Shown piece by piece: positions 63,073-64,000 of a DNA stretch of 64,000 nucleotides. Source of the DNA: Rugosimonospora sp040255525 (GTDB lineage: Bacteria; Actinomycetota; Actinomycetes; Mycobacteriales; Micromonosporaceae). How positions within the stretch are numbered: position 1 is the stretch's first letter; every line of letters begins with the position of its first letter. The translations under genes were made by a program, and so were the position numbers. Under the pieces are notes generated by a model. The model saw nothing but the letters and a program-made list of their open reading frames with translations, was not told where the DNA came from and ran no database searches. The stretch covers positions 1 through 64,000 of the forward strand of contig JBDZVD010000004.1 of assembly GCA_040255525.1 (NCBI GenBank), given 5' to 3'.

Positions 63073-63684
63073 CTAGATCCGTTGACCGATCTTGACGCGC
63101 GGCTTGGGTACCCGCATGAAGCGGAAGCTGATCGACCGCATGATCGTGTAGAAGTACAGCGACCCCCAGCGCTCACTGGCGTCGGGGTGCCGTTCCCTGG
63201 CCAGCTTGCGCACCTTGCGGATGACGAACGCGCTGTCCACGAGCAGTGCCACGATCATGAAAAGGAACAGCAGGTTCGCTGCGGCCTGCACCGTGCCGGG
63301 CATCGACTGCAGTGAGCCGATCAGGATCGCGATCAGCACAAAGATGAAGATCGTCCCGACATTGATCCGGGAATCGATCACGTCCCGGGCGAGCGCCCGG
63401 ATCGGCCCTCTGTCCCGTGCGGACAGGTAGCGCGGGTCGCCGGCCATCATCCCGGCGCGCTGCTCCATCCGGTCCTGTCGCTGCTTCTCCCGGGCTCGCT
63501 TGAGCGCTTCCTTCCGGTTCGCGGGGGCCGGGGCGACCGGCCGTCGCCCGTTGATCACCCGCTTCGGGGTCGCCTCGCCCTTCTTGGGGGTGTACGACTT
63601 CCGCTGGACAGGCTGAGCCGGTTGGTCGTCGGCGACCGGCTCAGCGACCTCGTCGGCTGGCTTGCGTCGGAACATGGATGGCAC
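63073..63684 (-). CDS. DUF3043 membrane protein
   Basis: 203 residues. A basic cytosolic N-terminus (FRRKPADEVAEPV, then long K/R-rich part), two transmembrane helices at about 105-150 (GTIFIFVLIAILIGSLQSM and ANLLFLFMIVALLVDSAF), and a basic C-terminus WGSLYFYTIMRSISFRFMRVPKP. DUF3043 is a small conserved actinobacterial membrane protein, typically near peptidoglycan or lipid genes; function unknown. GTG 63684 is used; ATG 63675 (MFRRK) is an equally likely start because related proteins begin there. Confidence 0.85.
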   Translation of the reverse strand: MPSMFRRKPADEVAEPVADDQPAQPVQRKSYTPKKGEATPKRVINGRRPVAPAPANRKEALKRAREKQRQDRMEQRAGMMAGDPRYLSARDRGPIRALARDVIDSRINVGTIFIFVLIAILIGSLQSMPGTVQAAANLLFLFMIVALLVDSAFVIRKVRKLARERHPDASERWGSLYFYTIMRSISFRFMRVPKPRVKIGQRI

Positions 63685-63756
63685 GCATGAAGGGTAGCCG
63701 ACATCGGGCGGATCCGGCCGGCGGCCGGCGTCCCTGGCAAAGCCGCTGGTCAGCGC

Positions 63757-63796
63757 CGCGTCGGGTGCTCCCGGGGCTCCGGGAGCACCCGACGCG
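63757..63796 (-). terminator. Strong hairpin terminator downstream of the murA-like gene
   Basis: Perfect 18-bp stem CGCGTCGGGTGCTCCCGG (63757-63774) and its reverse complement (63779-63796) with a four-base loop, 15 bases past the MurA-like stop in reading direction. No T tract, as usual for this genome. Confidence 0.7.
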
Positions 63797-63811
63797 CGGG
63801 CGCCGCGGCGC

Positions 63812-64000
63812 TCAGGCGCGCTCGGCGTGCGCCCCGAGCGCGACCAGCTTGGCGTCGAAGTCCTCGTACCCGCGGTTGATCAGGTTGACCCCGAAGACGT
63901 GCGAGGTGCCCTCCGCGGCCAGGGCCGCGATCAGATGGCTGAAGCCCCCGCGCAGGTCCGGAATCACCAGGTCGGCCGCGTGCAGCTTGCTCGGCCCGGC
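63812..64000 (-). CDS. MurA-like UDP-N-acetylglucosamine carboxyvinyltransferase, C-terminal part
   Basis: Only the last 62 residues are in the window, so there is no start here. They read KLHAADLVIPDLRGGFSHLIA and then GTSHVFGVNLINRGYEDFDAKLVALGA, matching the end of MurA, including the IPDLR and NRGYE/D regions where the sugar domain closes. MurA starts peptidoglycan synthesis by adding enolpyruvate to UDP-GlcNAc. This copy deviates from the usual IPDLRAG/GYEN forms, so it may be a second MurA paralogue rather than the housekeeping one. A hairpin terminator follows. Confidence 0.75.
   Translation of the reverse strand, partial: AGPSKLHAADLVIPDLRGGFSHLIAALAAEGTSHVFGVNLINRGYEDFDAKLVALGAHAERA

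Overview
The window is about 64 kb of very GC-rich DNA with strongly GC-biased third codon positions, many GTG starts and 1-8 base overlaps between genes. Gene order and content point to an actinomycete, most likely of the Micromonosporaceae. The core block panB, nadE, glnA2, glnE, glnA1, RDD, DUF4191, lipA, lipB, TIGR01777 epimerase, sucB, lpd, pepA, gcvT, cobS, cobT follows the conserved actinobacterial glutamine synthetase-lipoate-cobalamin neighbourhood known from Mycobacterium. The family assignment is inference from content, not from a 16S gene.

Region 1 (1-4.2 kb) looks accessory and decaying. It holds a GNAT acetyltransferase without a convincing start, a VOC protein, an internally deleted aminoglycoside phosphotransferase pseudogene, and a WXG/ESX-substrate-like gene broken by three frame changes. 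Region 2 (4.2-20.6 kb) mixes carbohydrate and small conserved genes: a PPOX protein, DUF2750, trehalose synthase with maltokinase, an MFS transporter, a ricin-lectin remnant, a ROK regulator, a second PPOX protein, a 56-bp tandem repeat, a ribbon-helix-helix regulator coupled to a membrane protein (with an 11-bp inverted-repeat operator), a glycogen debranching-type glucosidase with an SCP2 protein, a LigD-type polymerase domain and a lysine-rich histone-like protein.

Region 3 (21-42.4 kb) is nitrogen and cofactor metabolism: F420 reductase, pantothenate (panB), NAD synthesis (nadE), two glutamine synthetases with their adenylyltransferase GlnE, peptidoglycan LD-carboxypeptidase, a GATase, a membrane-anchored penicillin-acylase-type hydrolase, and both lipoate genes. 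glnA1 has a textbook four-half-site GlnR operator and the adenylylation tyrosine; GlnA2 lacks that tyrosine motif. Between lipA and lipB lie an archaeal-type AspRS preceded by an aspartate-specific T-box leader, and a Clp-N/HTH protein whose start codon sits inside a perfect 35-bp palindrome.

Region 4 (42.5-64 kb) holds an MMPL exporter, a large membrane protein, a TIGR01777 epimerase, 2-oxoglutarate dehydrogenase E2 (sucB) and E3 (lpd), leucyl aminopeptidase, aminomethyltransferase, CobS, an unusual CobU-CobT fusion whose CobT half has lost canonical motifs, a site-2-type protease, an aldo/keto reductase, a 980-residue charged-repeat/TPR/WG-repeat protein, DUF3043, and the 3' end of a MurA-like gene. 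LipA and LipB supply the lipoyl groups that SucB and GcvH-type proteins need, so the block is functionally linked.

The observations most worth a second look are the Asp T-box, the Clp-N palindrome, the RHH/membrane operon with its operator, the GlnR box, the divergent CobU-CobT fusion and the WG-repeat protein. I see no CRISPR array, tRNA, rRNA, intact transposase or integrase.
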